A stretch of 64,000 nt of DNA from Alitta virens (Eukaryota > Annelida > Polychaeta > Phyllodocida > Nereididae), in the NCBI GenBank assembly GCA_932294295.1, contig OW028580.1:25468975-25532974 (forward strand), in the 5' to 3' direction. Position 1 is the stretch's first letter. Every line of letters begins with the position of its first letter. Positions 35,201 through 47,900 of the stretch are shown here, piece by piece. Position numbers and translations under genes: made by a program. The notes below the pieces were generated by a model. That model worked only from the letters and a program-made list of their open reading frames with translations. It ran no database searches and had not been told where the DNA came from.

Positions 35201-38032
35201 TAATGACCTATGGGGGCCCCTCTATATAACAACGTCAAGCCGAAACCTCATCTCGATCTCGGCATACTTACAAATGCTTATCTTCGACAGTCTCTTATGG
35301 TAATCATTTAACCAAATCTTAAGTTCTGACTTTTGACATTAACAACTTCAGTACAGACCTCACAAATCTGATGAGAAAATAAAGGCACCATTGGCAGCAA
35401 ATTTAGCTGTCCACAAGGTCAGATGCTCTTATAAATAAATGGCACTGCATTTCATCTATGGCAATGAAGAAAGCAGGTTACAGTATGTTGTGGTTTCAAC
35501 CATTATGATTTACTAAGTGCAGCGGTCATAACATATAATTTTAAGGCAGGGTTCTCCTTTGTTTACTTTGTACAGATAGATATTTTATTTTCAAATTCCA
35601 TGAAGATTCCAAGCAAGTATATGTCATAATTTACAACAACAGGAATTTGGAGTGCGTCACCAGAGCCTACACAGGTTGTAATTGTGCACCCCTCCACAAG
35701 AAACATTCTATATAGTCTTATATATTAAATAAATAAGGGAACATGGTGTAAAAGGAAATAACAATCAAAATTAGCATATGGGACATTCTATATGCACATG
35801 TTATACCGAGAAAAGAAAAAGTATATATATTGCTGTTTTCAGTATGACAATATCCCAACAGTAGTTAACATTTGAGAAACATTTTAGTGTATGATTAATA
35901 ACACACAAAAATGTATACAAGAGAAACATAAATAATTCATAAGGATGAGATGAAGTGAGATGAGGTGAGATGAAGCTGAATTGATGTCTAATTCAAACTC
36001 CAGTTTCATTAAACCTTCTGATATTGTACTTTATTAATTAATGAAGCACTGATTCAACAGATTGACTGCTGATATTATTTGATCATTCTTCTGACAATAC
36101 AAATAAATGAAATATGAATTAACAAACTAACAAAATCAGACTGAAAAATTCTACTATGTATTAACGTCCATCTAGTTAAGAGTGTGACATAGCACACCAT
36201 CAATCAGCTGACTAATTCCAAACATCTGGAAGTGTCTTTTCATAGAGTTACCTCACAGCTGTTGCAATGTTCATAATAACAGCCTGTAATGTGTCATATG
36301 AATCAACACCCTCTAGTAGAAGCTAAATTCATAGTTCGGCAGCTGTCTCATTTTTTTTTGTCTTTGTCAATTATTTGTATCAGATTCAAGGAAGTAAGAA
36401 TACATGAAGCTTGAAAACAGGCAAAGAAAGCAACATAATCAGTTCCATTAATTTAAAATCTTGCAACATCAAAGTAACTGCTGGACTTCAGCTTATTAGA
36501 CAAGATATTTGAGACTGATGCAATGATGAGATGCTAATATTTAGATAGATAGATAAATAGATAGATAGATAGATAGACAGATAGACAAATAGACAGATAG
36601 ATAATGATCAATGAGCTCTGGGAACTGCCACCTGTCCGTAATTTGTTAAATTCCATGAGTGAAATGTCAAGGCCATGGGCAGGAATCCCATCCCAAACTA
36701 TTTTTAAAATTCTAAATTATTCAATACTGCAATTGAACACCATCACAAAAAAAACAGCCATGTTATATATGATTGCTGTGAAATTAAAAAGACCCATCTG
36801 TCTATACACTATACATTGCACAGTCAACTGCAAATGGCTCTATGAAACAAATATATCATCCATACAACTTTTGTACACTGGCTAGTGCAATATCAGTGGC
36901 TAGTGCACGAGGCACTGTAATTGTTAAATGGTCATGGCGCATGTATTAATATACGAGATTAAGGGGATTTTTCGATTCAACAAATGCGCTATGCAATATA
37001 GAAGTGTAAATTAACTGTGTTATATGTAGTAATGTACGGCAAATCACAAGCCAACATGTTTGTTCACCATATAACATAAAGATAATACACTGTAATTGAT
37101 AGGAACTTAACTGCTTGTTATATCAGACTTTGACTGTATCAAGCATGTCATTGGTGGCACCAGTTCCAGGATGTGTTGCATGCGCACAACCATTAGCAGG
37201 GGCATCGACACAGGGGGGATGAATATATGCCCCCACGTTTTGGGAAGAATTTGAAGTGACACTTACCGCAATTTCTCTGATTATAATGCTGTTTCCGTTG
37301 CAGTACAGAAAATTCTTGCCTTTTGGGTCCCCTCCAACAACAATTGCCACACCCCTGCTCGTTCTGGGGAGGGTTGCATACACAGCCACTAGAAAAGACA
37401 ATTGTTGAAGTTAAATCTTGAACTGCATTATCAGACATAAGGTCGATTTTACAAATAACACTAATTATAAAAATGCACCCCATTAAGTTGAGTCAGGTAA
37501 CAAAGTTCAATCAACAACTTATTGGAAATTAAAGAGCTCTTTAATTCAAGTTCAAAGAGCTCTAAAGTTGAACCTTGACATGCAGATCGTTAATGGTTAA
37601 CCAGATAACTAAAATTGTTTCCTGGTCAAGTTCTGAGGAATGATAATGATCTTGGTTCCACCCTAGATAGGGTTAATTACACATGTGAAGTGCAATCAGT
37701 TGAGTATGAATACTGAATGGGCCAGTTTGTCTAGACACCCCAATTGAGTTTTCATGGACATCAATGACTGTTTGAAAACATTTAGAACAAGGACACCAGT
37801 TTTAAAGCCATACACTGACATTATTCACAGATCCGCATCAACCGACAAAATACAGCCAAAACTATCAGGTTTGTCATGACCAAATAAGGCAATGTCAAAC
37901 GTCAGCATAAATATGATGCGATTTCAGTTAATACAGTATCATAAATTAATTGAACACTCAGAACTCCATCTAAAAGTCAATTGGCAAAAAACACAGAGTA
38001 GTTTTCTACTTACAAGGGGCCTGAGATGGCAT
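26239..38032 (-). CDS. WDR1: WDR1 / actin-interacting protein 1 (AIP1), complete
   Basis: AIP1 works with cofilin to sever and disassemble actin filaments in the cytoplasm. I place 15 coding exons on minus: 38032-38014, 37388-37267, 35012-34922, 34267-34120, 33319-33139, 32868-32791, 32567-32490, 32212-32121, 31583-31442, 31092-30857, 30518-30434, 30315-30202, 29360-29190, 28695-28545, 26360-26239. All have GT..AG borders, and the sum is 1830 nt in frame, 609 residues (human WDR1 606). The protein starts [20 protein letters not shown], continues [14 protein letters not shown], and has repeated WD40 blades (SGKLRIWD-like [48 protein letters not shown]), consistent with the twin seven-blade propellers of the family. 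The first coding exon is only 19 nt. Exon 11 encodes an Ala/Gln linker ([14 protein letters not shown]) longer than in human. Confidence 0.95.
27396..27621. mobile_element. MITE with 25-bp inverted termini in the last WDR1 intron
   Basis: The left end 27396-27420 (AAAACTCACAAGAGGGCTCT then GGCGA) and right end 27597-27621 match as inverted repeats at 24 of 25 positions. The interior of about 175 bases carries no frame of interest. Confidence 0.75.
27646..27865. mobile_element. Foldback element built from GGTCGATTCGTCA motifs
   Basis: The outer ends GGTCGATTCGTCA (27646-27658) and TGACGAATCGACC (27853-27865) are perfect inverted repeats. Inside, each arm repeats variants of the same motif (ACGATTCGTC, GGTCGGTTCTTCA on the left; TGACAAATCGACC, TGACGAACGGACC on the right). 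The arms are therefore small tandem arrays in opposite orientation. It lies 25 bases from the preceding MITE. Confidence 0.7.
31719..31793. repeat. Hairpin, 30-base arms, in a WDR1 intron
   Basis: The arms 31719-31748 and 31764-31793 pair with only two mismatches around a 15-base loop. Each contains ATGGCCAAATGTGCCAC or its complement. It is probably a small MITE, and would also form a stable RNA hairpin in the WDR1 pre-mRNA. Confidence 0.75.
33355..33620. repeat. Diverged relative of the 1391-1520 hairpin element
   Basis: The order GTTATATCC, TTGTTGGTTAAATCCTGATG, CTAAAGGCGCTGG, CAAACAAAACGTTTGTTAACTC follows that of the element at 1391-1520. The inverted arms are eroded. It lies in a WDR1 intron. 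Confidence 0.45.
33714..33771. repeat. Hairpin, 23-base arms, in a WDR1 intron
   Basis: The arms 33714-33736 and 33749-33771 (GCATGGTTTGTTTTGCATTG then ACC, and its complement) pair with one mismatch around a 12-base loop. The flanks are also partly complementary. Confidence 0.75.
36540..36603. repeat. ATAG/GATA microsatellite
   Basis: Tandem GATA/GACA tetranucleotides (about 15 units with AAAT and GACA variants) lie in a WDR1 intron. Confidence 0.9.
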
Positions 38033-38253
38033 AATGAACCAGTAAAATGTACACCGGCTTCCCAACTCAAAAACGGAAGTGATCTAAACTTCAGCTTGCT
38101 ACAGTCAATTCGGCTGCATTCAAAAGCGGGTTGTAAATATACGGTCGACTTAACATTCTGTCACTCGCTTCTGACACAACCAGGAGTTTTCTGACACTGA
38201 CTGCATCATTTTGACTTAATTGCATTTATTATTGTTATATATAGAAAACTTGG

Positions 38254-39168
38254 TATTGTTTGAAGTATGTCGATTCTCTTTTGGACGAATCAGAAAAACA
38301 AAAAGTTTACGTAATAAACACCAGAGGAATTTCATAAAAAGTGTGATATATATCTATATCATACATTGAAAATATGCATCAAAACAAGCACTCATATGAC
38401 GTCATTAGTATACAGAAAGCACAAGAATTAATAAATTCTTCATAAAACGTTATTAAAAGCTATTTTATGAAATATTTTATAATCCGCAAGGTGGCAGCAT
38501 TGCAGTTTGTTGTCGTTGGAAGGCTGACCGCGTGTTCCAGCAAGAACCGAACTTCTCTCGTCTTTTCCCTGTTTAAGGGGTGATGTCATGGTTAAAAACG
38601 GCGTACAGGGATTTAACAGGTAAGGGAAATACTTATGACTTTCAGTAGATTGTGTAATTCGCGCGACAATATCGGATACTGGGCCCCTAAACTGGAGAGT
38701 ATATAATTGCGCCTCCATGTCATAATGCATACTGTAGCCAGTGTAGGCCGGAGCATGCATGCAATTATTAAAGCTTGCCTGGCCATTCTATTCTAACCTG
38801 CCGGTACTCCAGCATGCAGGTATTTTGCCAGAATTTCCTTTGCAACGTGTTTGTAATTGTGGAAACGACATAATTTCACACTGTTAATTATTACTTCTTT
38901 TTTTTGTGATATGTGTATGGCCTCCATTGCATGGCATTGGCATTAATTGGTGCCAATGCCCTGCCAATGGTGGGGGTTGATAAACAGTAAAGTGCCATTC
39001 TTGAATGATTCTTCCCAATGGGACATTGATGGTTTTTAATAGAACATTTATGGACGTATTAGAGTACCATATTTATTGTTTGATGTATGCCGATTTTCTT
39101 TTGAACGAATCGGAAAAAAAATGTTTACCAAATAAACACCAGAGGAATTTTATAAAAAGTGTGATATG
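38254..39168 (+). repeat. Pair of ~95-bp direct repeats
   Basis: The copies at 38254-38349 and 39074-39168 share TATTGTTTGA.GTATG.CGATT, CTTTTG.ACGAATC.GAAAA, AATAAACACCAGAGGAATTT and ATAAAAAGTGTGATAT. They differ at perhaps 15% of sites and are about 820 bases apart. The first lies some 220 bases upstream of the WDR1 start codon. Confidence 0.7.
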
Positions 39169-39247
39169 GTATGTGTACCATGTTTTACCCACAACAGAAA
39201 ATTATTTTTGAGAAAAACAAGGCAGACTATATGGATTGTATGAACCC

Positions 39248-39295
39248 TAATAGTTAGTAATATCATGGATGTATAATATACATCCATGATATAAT
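39248..39295. repeat. Short palindrome
   Basis: ATATCATGGATGTAT and ATACATCCATGATAT form near-perfect inverted arms at 39260-39292. A further ATGGATGTATAGTAATA follows directly. Confidence 0.6.
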
Positions 39296-39755
39296 GGATG
39301 TATAGTAATATTGTTTGTAAGTGAATCTGTCATTAGCGAAATATTTAAAGCTTTAAATGGGATTTAGGAGACACAGGTGCAGGATATCTGGTGCTTTGGA
39401 TAGGGTGGAGTGGGGTAAATTGATACCTCCTTGGTTGACACCAGATGCCCTTATGTGACCCACTTATGTGTTGCAAACACCCCTTTGGTGACCCAATTCT
39501 CTTGGAATGGTGGCAGTGCAGAAACCCAAGATGTAGGACTTTTAAATAATAACAGCATATATATGTGACCCCTCTCTAAGATGTTCACTCCCAGAACTTG
39601 ATAGGTACATTGAAGCAACACGGAAGATTTGAATGAAGTACAATATTATATGATTACAAAATCATGAATCCATTTTATTAATGACATCATGCAGATATGA
39701 CACCACTGTATATGTAAGTTGACATCAAAAAATTTTCCCCATCCCATCTCTGAAA

Positions 39756-39971
39756 CACTGGCGGATCCAGGGGGGGGGAGGGGGAAAATTGGGCCATGCC
39801 CCCCCCCCCCCCGTACCTTACCACTGCTTACCAGCTTTAATTTCTATAGTGGCCAATGACATAGTATATATATAAATTTTATTGACAATCTCAATATCAT
39901 GAGTTGATACATGTGTCAAGAGCTTTTGCCCCCCCCCCCCCCCTGTAGAGGTCGGGCTGGATCCGCCAGTG
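39756..39971. mobile_element. hAT-type MITE, 216 bp, with perfect 8-bp target duplication
   Basis: The termini CACTGGCGGATCCAG (39756-39770) and CTGGATCCGCCAGTG (39957-39971) are perfect 15-bp inverted repeats. CTCTGAAA flanks it on both sides (39748-39755 and 39972-39979), the 8-bp duplication characteristic of hAT transposition. Long G and C runs sit next to both ends. The perfect duplication suggests a young insertion. Confidence 0.9.
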
Positions 39972-40452
39972 CTCTGAAATCAACCCAAGGTGTTAAGTAT
40001 GAGTCTTTCTCAACTCGTCTCTTGCACTTGGTGGAAGATATGCCAAGTTGTTACTGTTCTATAATTTAGACTAGAGTGGCCTGGAATTGTGGTACAATAC
40101 GTCCATAGTATGACTTTCATGGGTTCAACACCTTTTGATGTCCCCTTAACTTAAGGACCTTAATGATGTTCAGATGTGGTGTTGTCATGGTTACTGAACT
40201 CTAAGCACCTAGTGACCTACTTGGGACATAGGGTCAGCTACCAGGTCCTGACTGGGAAGACCACAAATGGACCAGGATGAGCTACTGGTGCAATCAACTT
40301 GTGTTGACCACAAGGTTTCTGGGGTACCATCATTGTCACTAGTACAACACCATGGTTATACTAGTGATTCTGTAAGTATGTCAGTAATCCAATGGAATCA
40401 TTAGAAGCCATTAGATTCCAGGAGTCCTCCATGGTCGAACCATGGAGACGAG

Positions 40453-40606
40453 CAGGGGCGGACTGGGATGAAATAGTGGCCCTGGAAATTTGGATAACAG
40501 CGGCCCAGATGTATATATATATTTTTTTTTTATTATTATTTTTTTTTTTTACACCATCGGCCCACCGGGAAACCTCCCGGCCTCCCGGCGGCCCAGTCCG
40601 CCCCTG
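40453..40606. mobile_element. hAT-type MITE, 154 bp, inserted in a palindrome
   Basis: The termini CAGGGGCGGACTGGG and CCCAGTCCGCCCCTG (40592-40606) are perfect inverted repeats of a widespread hAT type. The flanks GAGACGAG (40445-40452) and GAGACAAG (40607-40614) are the 8-bp target duplication with one change. With the element removed, the site reads as one arm of a palindrome of about 35 bp. Confidence 0.88.
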
Positions 40607-41464
40607 GAGACAAGAGTAGTACTCTTGTCTCCATGGTCGAACTTGCCATTGGGTCCTAGGTTCAATTTATGGTCTAATAGTTGTCATTCTTTATATATAA
40701 TGACTTCTATCTGAGTTGGATGTCATTCTTATGACTGAAATTTCCAGTGCCTTACATTTGGGATCCATGCTGAGACAGAATTGATTCCACCAACTTGGTA
40801 GATCTGGCAATACATTGAGTATTATACCAATATATATTATACCAATGAATATTTATTATTATACCGATGTATACAGTACAATGAAGTACAACCATGAAAA
40901 AGTATTGTAGTAGCTTATGGTATTATAGGACCCATGATGTCTGAAATAAAAGTTTGAATTGAAAATTGAATTGTAATCAGCAAGGCTCTTTTTGAAATTG
41001 GGGACCAAGAAAATCTATTGAATTCATAAATCAGGGCGCGTGGGGTCTTGGGGTTTTTATTGCCTAAAAGTTAACTGGTGCCTTGATTTTGTTAAATCAA
41101 GGGCCATTAAAAATCACTTTGTGGCTTGGTCACAGTGCTGGCTCTGTTATTTATTGTACTAAGTGTAGATTGAGGAGTTACATTAGAGCCTCCTCCCCTT
41201 ATGACACCTCACAAGTAAGACCACCTTGCAATAGCAGCTTCAATGAACCAATATAATTCAAACATTAAACTGTAGGTGATTGGCAATTATGACATAAAAA
41301 ATCCAATGATATTCCTAAAAAAAAATGTGCAGAGCATTCAATAAATTTGTGATTAATATAAATAAATATGTTTGTGGTTGCATCATGACATGGCATGTTG
41401 GGCCAAACTCTAATAGCTTAATAATAGGGTCACATTTGTCTCTAGCTAATGGTGGCTTTAATAG

Positions 41465-42470
41465 AGAGGTTAAAGTTGAATAATTGAAAATAATGAAATA
41501 GGATAGATTAAAACTGAGACCTTAAAGTTAAATAATTGAAAATAATGAAATAGGATAGATTAAACTGAGACCTTAAAGTTAAATAATTGAAAATAATGAA
41601 ATAGGATAGATTAAACTGAGACCTTAAAGTTAAATAATTGAAAATAATGAAATAGGATAGATTAAACTGAGACCTTAAAGTTAAATAATTGAAAATAATG
41701 AAATAGGATAGATTACACTGAGACCTTAAAGTTAAATAATTGAAAATAATGAAATAGGATAGGTTTAACTGAGACCTTAAAGTTAAATAATTAAAAATAA
41801 TGAAATAGGATATAATAAACTGAGACCTTAAAGTTAAATAATTAAAATTAATGAAATAGGATATATTAAACTGAGACCTTAAAGTTAAATAATTAAAAAT
41901 AATGAAATAGGATATATTAAACTGAGACCTTAAAGTTAAATAATTAAAGATAATGAAATAGGATATATTAAACTGAGACCTTAAAGTTAAATAATTAAAA
42001 ATAATGAAATAGGATAGATTAAACTGAGACCTTAAAGTTAAATAATTAAAGATAATGAAATAGGATATATTAAACTGAGACGTTAAAGTTAAATAATTAA
42101 AGATAATGAAATAGGATATATTAAACTGAGACCTTAAAGTTAAATAATTAAAAATAATGAAATAGGATATAATAAACTAAGACCTTAAAGTTAAATAATT
42201 AAAATTAATGAAATAGGATAGATTAAAACTGAGACCTTAAAGTTAAATAATTGAAAATAATGAAATTGGATAGATTAAACTAAGACCTTAGGCTTAAAAG
42301 TTAAATAATTAAAATTAATGAAATAGGGTATATTAAACTGAGACCTTAAAGTTCAATGAAAACAATGAAGTTGGATAGATTGAAGTGAGACCTAAAAGTT
42401 CAATTAAAAATAATGAAATGGCATAGATTAAACTGATTAAAAATAATGAAATAGGATAGATTAAACTAAA
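41465..42470. repeat. 51-bp minisatellite, roughly 19 units
   Basis: The unit contains AAAGTTAAATAATTGAAAAT, AATGAAATAGGATAGATTAA and ACTGAGACCTT, with a period of 51 bases in the regular part. Units in the first third carry AATTGAAAAT and those in the middle AATTAAAGAT or AATTAAAAAT, and the last three or four are shortened and diverged. This gradient suggests local expansion. Confidence 0.9.
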
Positions 42471-44935
42471 ACCTTAACACAATGTTAACTATTGTTTGTC
42501 AGTGGTGTCAAGCAACATATGAGCAGCATAAGCTATTAATTACAAGAAATTTTCATCGACATGTACACTAGCTGTCCGCTGTTAAATCCTTTGATTTTGT
42601 TCTCATTTGGAGGTGGCCAGGAACATCAGAGGTGTAAACAACATTTTTCATGGTTGGATTGTGTTAGGGTATAGGCATATGTGTAACATGAACACTACTT
42701 CTAAATTAGACTAGTCCGTTATGCTAGATGTAGAGGCACATTAATTAATGCCGAAGGTCTTGATATGCTTTACTTGTTGTGCATGCTATGCAATATAACC
42801 TGATAACTGTTGTGGATCAAAATAAACAAATAAAAGTATTAAAAAATTTGTGTTATTGAAAGGATCATTATGAACATTAGGTATAAACTATTTGTTAGGC
42901 AATGGCTTGAAGTATATTTTTCATGGCAATTTCATTAATTCTAATGCATGCTGTCAAAATGGGTAAATGATAAAAAATTATAACTAGGTATCAGGAAAAT
43001 TTGGAAAAAAAAGGGTGATCAGGATTTCAAGTTAATACATTTATCTTTAGCGCATTGTTATGTTGATAATTTGATTTTACCTCTGTTTATAACACAAGTT
43101 ATTTGTTGCTGAGAGTATTAATAATGAGTGCCTTGCAATTAAGACCATCTGTAGTACATGTAGTGCAAAGTTGTATTGATCAATGAAGGATTCCTTATAG
43201 TGAGGTGAAACATTTAGGTAAGCACGATGTGACTGAAACGGGTTTTTCTAAATTGCAAGGTCTTCATGATAACGAGTTGGTCTTAAGGTAAGGTTTATCT
43301 GCATTAAAGAGTATTGCAATTGCAATTAAGAGCTGCAGATCCAAATGTTGGCTAAATTCTATTACTCTAGATTATAAACACTCATAAATACCTATATAAA
43401 ATTGCAACTGGCAACTGCTAAAGCTGATCAACCCAAGGTGTCATAACTGACATTTTGTTCCTGCCATGAGGCAACTGTGCAAACTAGTATGTCCTGTTAG
43501 GCAGGGATATTAAGACAGACCAAGACCACATGGATATAATGAGAGGACTTAGATCAGTGACATTCGCACAGTTACTTTCACAGAGTTGACACGAGAGGAC
43601 CACTTGTTTCACCATAGGAGAGTTCATGTATATTTGTAAGCAGTATTTTCATTGTAATAACTCATAATATTTTAATATGAATTCAGTATTCCAACCTATG
43701 ATAATTTTCATATTTATTATTTTATAATTATAATTATTGTGTTGGTCATAATTGATTATTAATAATTCATATATATAATATACAATCATAACATTTGTGA
43801 TCTTTAATGTTTATCTTTAATGTTTCATTAAGGACAATCAATCACTATATTTTGTAATCCAGAGTTTTTATTTATGATGTAATAAGAAATAGGTCCATCA
43901 TACTTAAAATAATTATAGTTATTTTAATTTCATTGATTGGTGAAATTTCTGGATCCCCCCCCCCCCCCTGCCCTGACAGCCACCTGTATATAGCGGTCAC
44001 CTTCTGTAACGACCAATTCCAACTCCCACGGACCGTATTTGCATTGTATTGTCTCTGTTAAACGGCCACCTGTCTTTAGCGGATACAACGTCTATTCCAT
44101 GGGATTTAAAAATTGCAATTTCTTGATTTTATTTTTATTTTTTTGACTGGCTGAACATTCCAAAGAAGTAAGACTACTTACTGGAGCCTAACTATATGGT
44201 TGGGTTAGCACAATAGAGAAATTTTTGAGCCAAAAAAGGGATTTCCAGCCTTTGTGTTATTTAACACTTCCTTATACCTGTTGTAGCAGAGATAAATTTT
44301 GTGGAATGTTAGCTTTGAAGTTCTTTTTTTATCTGTGTTCTATCACAGAAGTCAGTCAGCAATTTAACATTAAAAGATGCAAAATACAATAACGAGGGAT
44401 TTGCACTTCCACAGAGACACTCATCTGTCTAATATGACATGGTGTTGACTCTTAGCCTTATCAATTCATCATTGTGTCTAACTGACAATTAGGCTAAGCA
44501 ACAATACTAGACAATAGAGATCTGCACTTAGGTAATCCTGTTACCACATACACATAGTCAAGACAGTTTTAATAGGTATATTAAATTTAGTATAATTGCA
44601 ACATATAATGAACGTTGTGATAATCCTAATTGTTATATTTGTTCATTAGTGTCATTATATTCATAACATACCTTTCGTATATGTCATCATTGATGAAGAG
44701 CACTGTTTATATTTTTGTTTTGTTAATTTGAAATAGTATAGAAAATATTTTATGAATCTTTAATCCCTGTAGGTGGCCCCACGATAGCGAAGGGATACCT
44801 CTTAGTGGGGTCTCCTCACATTATGTACAAAATATTTTGAAAATTAGATTTATAATATATAGTTTAATGAATGTGAAATAAATTAATGAATCGATCTTAA
44901 TCTGTTATTTTTCTCTTTTTGCAGGGTCTGACAAT

Positions 44936-47900
44936 ATGGACCTGTCTTCACCTCTCTGGGATGAGGGTTTGGCTGATGACATTTACGTAGTCTTACGAGA
45001 GAAAGAAGAAAGGCTTCCTCATTATTATTCCCAGTCTCCGGAATTGCATTTGCGAGGGCATTTAATCAAGTGGTTGTCCCTCATCGTTGACAAGTAAGTT
45101 GGAAAATGTCTTTAATGTATGCTCGTTCGATAATTTTTTCACGTCCTGTACAGTGTACTGTAGATGGCATTAATATAAAAACTAACCAATTATGTCATTG
45201 TGTCAGTTAATAAATGGCAGTTGTCTTGTTTTAGTTTTCGTACTAAATTGTTGCTCCTCAGGATATCAAACTGTTCTTTACGCAAGATCATTACCGAATT
45301 AATTTTATGAGTAAGTGAATAGCAGATCTGTTGGCAAATTTGGTTGCTATGGAGAAAAAGTAACAGCCTAAAGGGGGCACTGTGACATATAATGTAGTAC
45401 ATAAAAATACAATAAGATGACGTCACTACACCATTGTTTCATGGATGAGGTCACAATATAGATGACATCATGGAACAATACTTATCTGCTACTGTGTCTG
45501 TGACATCTCTGAGGTCCTTTTCCTAAAGAATTATGCCTCCTGAAGTCAACATGGGCATTAGAACACTTTGTCGCTTCAGGCGATAGTATTGTAAGAAGTC
45601 TAAAAGAAGCCGGCTCGACAAAAGGAGAAAAAAACTTGCCTGAGAATGTTGCACTCACTGAATGCTACTGCTTATCATTTTAGGTACAATTTCTGCAAAA
45701 TAACGAAACATCTCGCTGTGTGTCTCCTGGACTACACGATGGACCGATTTTCTATTGATGGACGACAGATCTACCTCGTAGCTATTGGTTGTCTTCTCAT
45801 TGCCTGTAAGTATTGACTATAAGTTGTACCTCTTATATCGTAGTTTAGGTGTTGGATACCTCTAAGGGTTGTTCAATTTAAAAAAGGGAGGAGGAGGTGG
45901 ACAGGAAAATTTTCAGGGCTCCCTTTTTGTCTATTCTTTTGAAAAATACATTTCTATACATGTTAATTTAAAAAAATAATAAAAAGGTTATTTGGCAGAC
46001 CTACTTTTTAAGGGCTGAAATCAGAACCAAACAATTTTTTTCGATTCCGCTGTAGTAGTGCGACTTCTCATTTCTAACAGAGGGAGCCACCAGCAAGAAA
46101 TTCCAACCATTGTTTAATGAGTTAATAACTCAACAACAAAATACTCAAATATTATCAAACTAATTCCATTTTCAGCGAAATACGAGGAAGCGGAGATGAA
46201 TATCCCTCGTGGATGCGACTTGAATCGTTTCGTTGACGAACCTGGGTTTAGCAATCATGAATTCTGCAACGTGGAACTGATCATTTTAAAGTTCTTCAAC
46301 TGGAACATCAACATTCCTACTGCTGCTCATTTCACTGACTATTTTGTGAAGAAAAATTTTGAGAGTAATTATCCTCAAGGAGGCATGAGCACCTCCGTGT
46401 TTAATCAGTACGTCAACTACTTCTTGGACATAAGCTTACAAGGTAAGTGCTAATGAGTATAAGGTGAAATTTCCCACTGAAGAACTCGTCATTATCAAGG
46501 CCGTATTGTTGCTTGGAATTGTGTCTTTCTTTCTGGCGCCTTCATTAATGTTCTTATTGCCCAAAAAAAAAATCATAATTACTAGAAAATGCAATTATGA
46601 TGAAAACCCCTTAAGCTAGCAGAGGGGCCACCAATGAGATGACAGATGGGATGAATAAGTGCCTTATATTCATTAAAACGTAAATAATGACGCCTCTTAA
46701 TGGTTAACGCTCTCCTCATGTTAAAAAAGAAATATAATACTCATTACTGAAGTGATCACATAGCAGTTTTCAAGGGGACATCACTGACTTAAACTTCAGA
46801 ACAACGTTTGAGGACCGATCAAAAAAGTAGATAAAGCAATGTTTATGTCATTATATTGACATTAGGAGCCTCAGTTTTACCCATTTGGCACATGTTTATC
46901 CCACAACCCCAAATGGACCAATGCTATTTTCATATTCTCGTAGATCAGATGACCACCCTATATGTCAGTTAATGACATCACAGATGTTGGAATTGTGCTT
47001 TCACCCTTTTCTTAGCGAACTTTTTAACTGTCTCTAAATGGTTTTCTGATGGTCCAGTCAGCAATGCCCCCTCGAAAACTGCTGTAATGTTAAGTTCTAA
47101 CTTTTGCGATTTTTGCAGATCATTACTACAGAGATGTTCAACCATCATTAGTTGCTGCAGCTTGCATAGCATCAACGAGATTGATAGATCAAGCCATGCT
47201 ACCCTGGACAAAAACTCTGCAAGATAGTTCACAATACAGCTTGAAGGACTTGCGGCCCATTATAGACAGGCTCTTACTGTGAGTGGTGCTTATTTAATAT
47301 TATGTTCAAGTAAGATGATTCAAATATCAATTGCCATGCTTGCCTGGGGGCTACATTTTGAATGAAATGTTTAAGTTTCACGAGTTTGTGTTGATTAATC
47401 TGAAAAACATTGTGTGCACCTGAAATATCAACACTCCAAAACTTATTTATCAAATTGATGCTCAGGCCTTCAGAATCAAGCAATAATCGAGCCAATTCTA
47501 GCTTTCAAATTCTGCACATGTAGGTTATTTATTAGCATTAATTATGCCCTCAAAAGATGTTCCGCTGTTAATGCATCAATAACTGCCATTCCAACTCAGC
47601 ATTTAAGTACCAATATAATATCTAAATGAAGTTACTATGCTAAATGGCATATTTATTTACGGCAGAACGCACAGTAAAGACAAAGCACTTCAAGACGCCC
47701 AAAGTGGCCTCCTCACGCCTCCAGTAACGCCGCAGTCCAAAATGAGTCACAGTATGTACGTCGATCAAAGTGCCACAGCAATACCTTGCCCACCTGCTTC
47801 CAATTATGGATATATATGTGGTATGTAGAGCTTGCATTTTTGATTTGATGTTGATAGTCTGTTTTAGAGTGATGTTCAACAAAAGTGCTCTCTAATGGCT

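Larger units (their letters stand above)
38033..44920. other. WDR1/CCNJ head-to-head intergenic region
   Basis: It contains the WDR1 5' UTR/promoter (from 38033), probably a non-coding first exon of CCNJ that I cannot place, a ~95-bp direct repeat pair, two hAT MITEs, a 51-bp minisatellite and a CCACCTGT-type repeat near 43975-44085. No convincing extra coding sequence was seen. Confidence 0.5.

Noticed and set aside
38440..38760. 106-codon frame on minus upstream of WDR1
   Set aside because: No family match; lies between the two ~95-bp direct repeats and is not connected to WDR1 by splice sites.
40392..40714. Two overlapping frames of 74-75 codons
   Set aside because: They cross the hAT MITE at 40453-40606 and read its T-rich interior.
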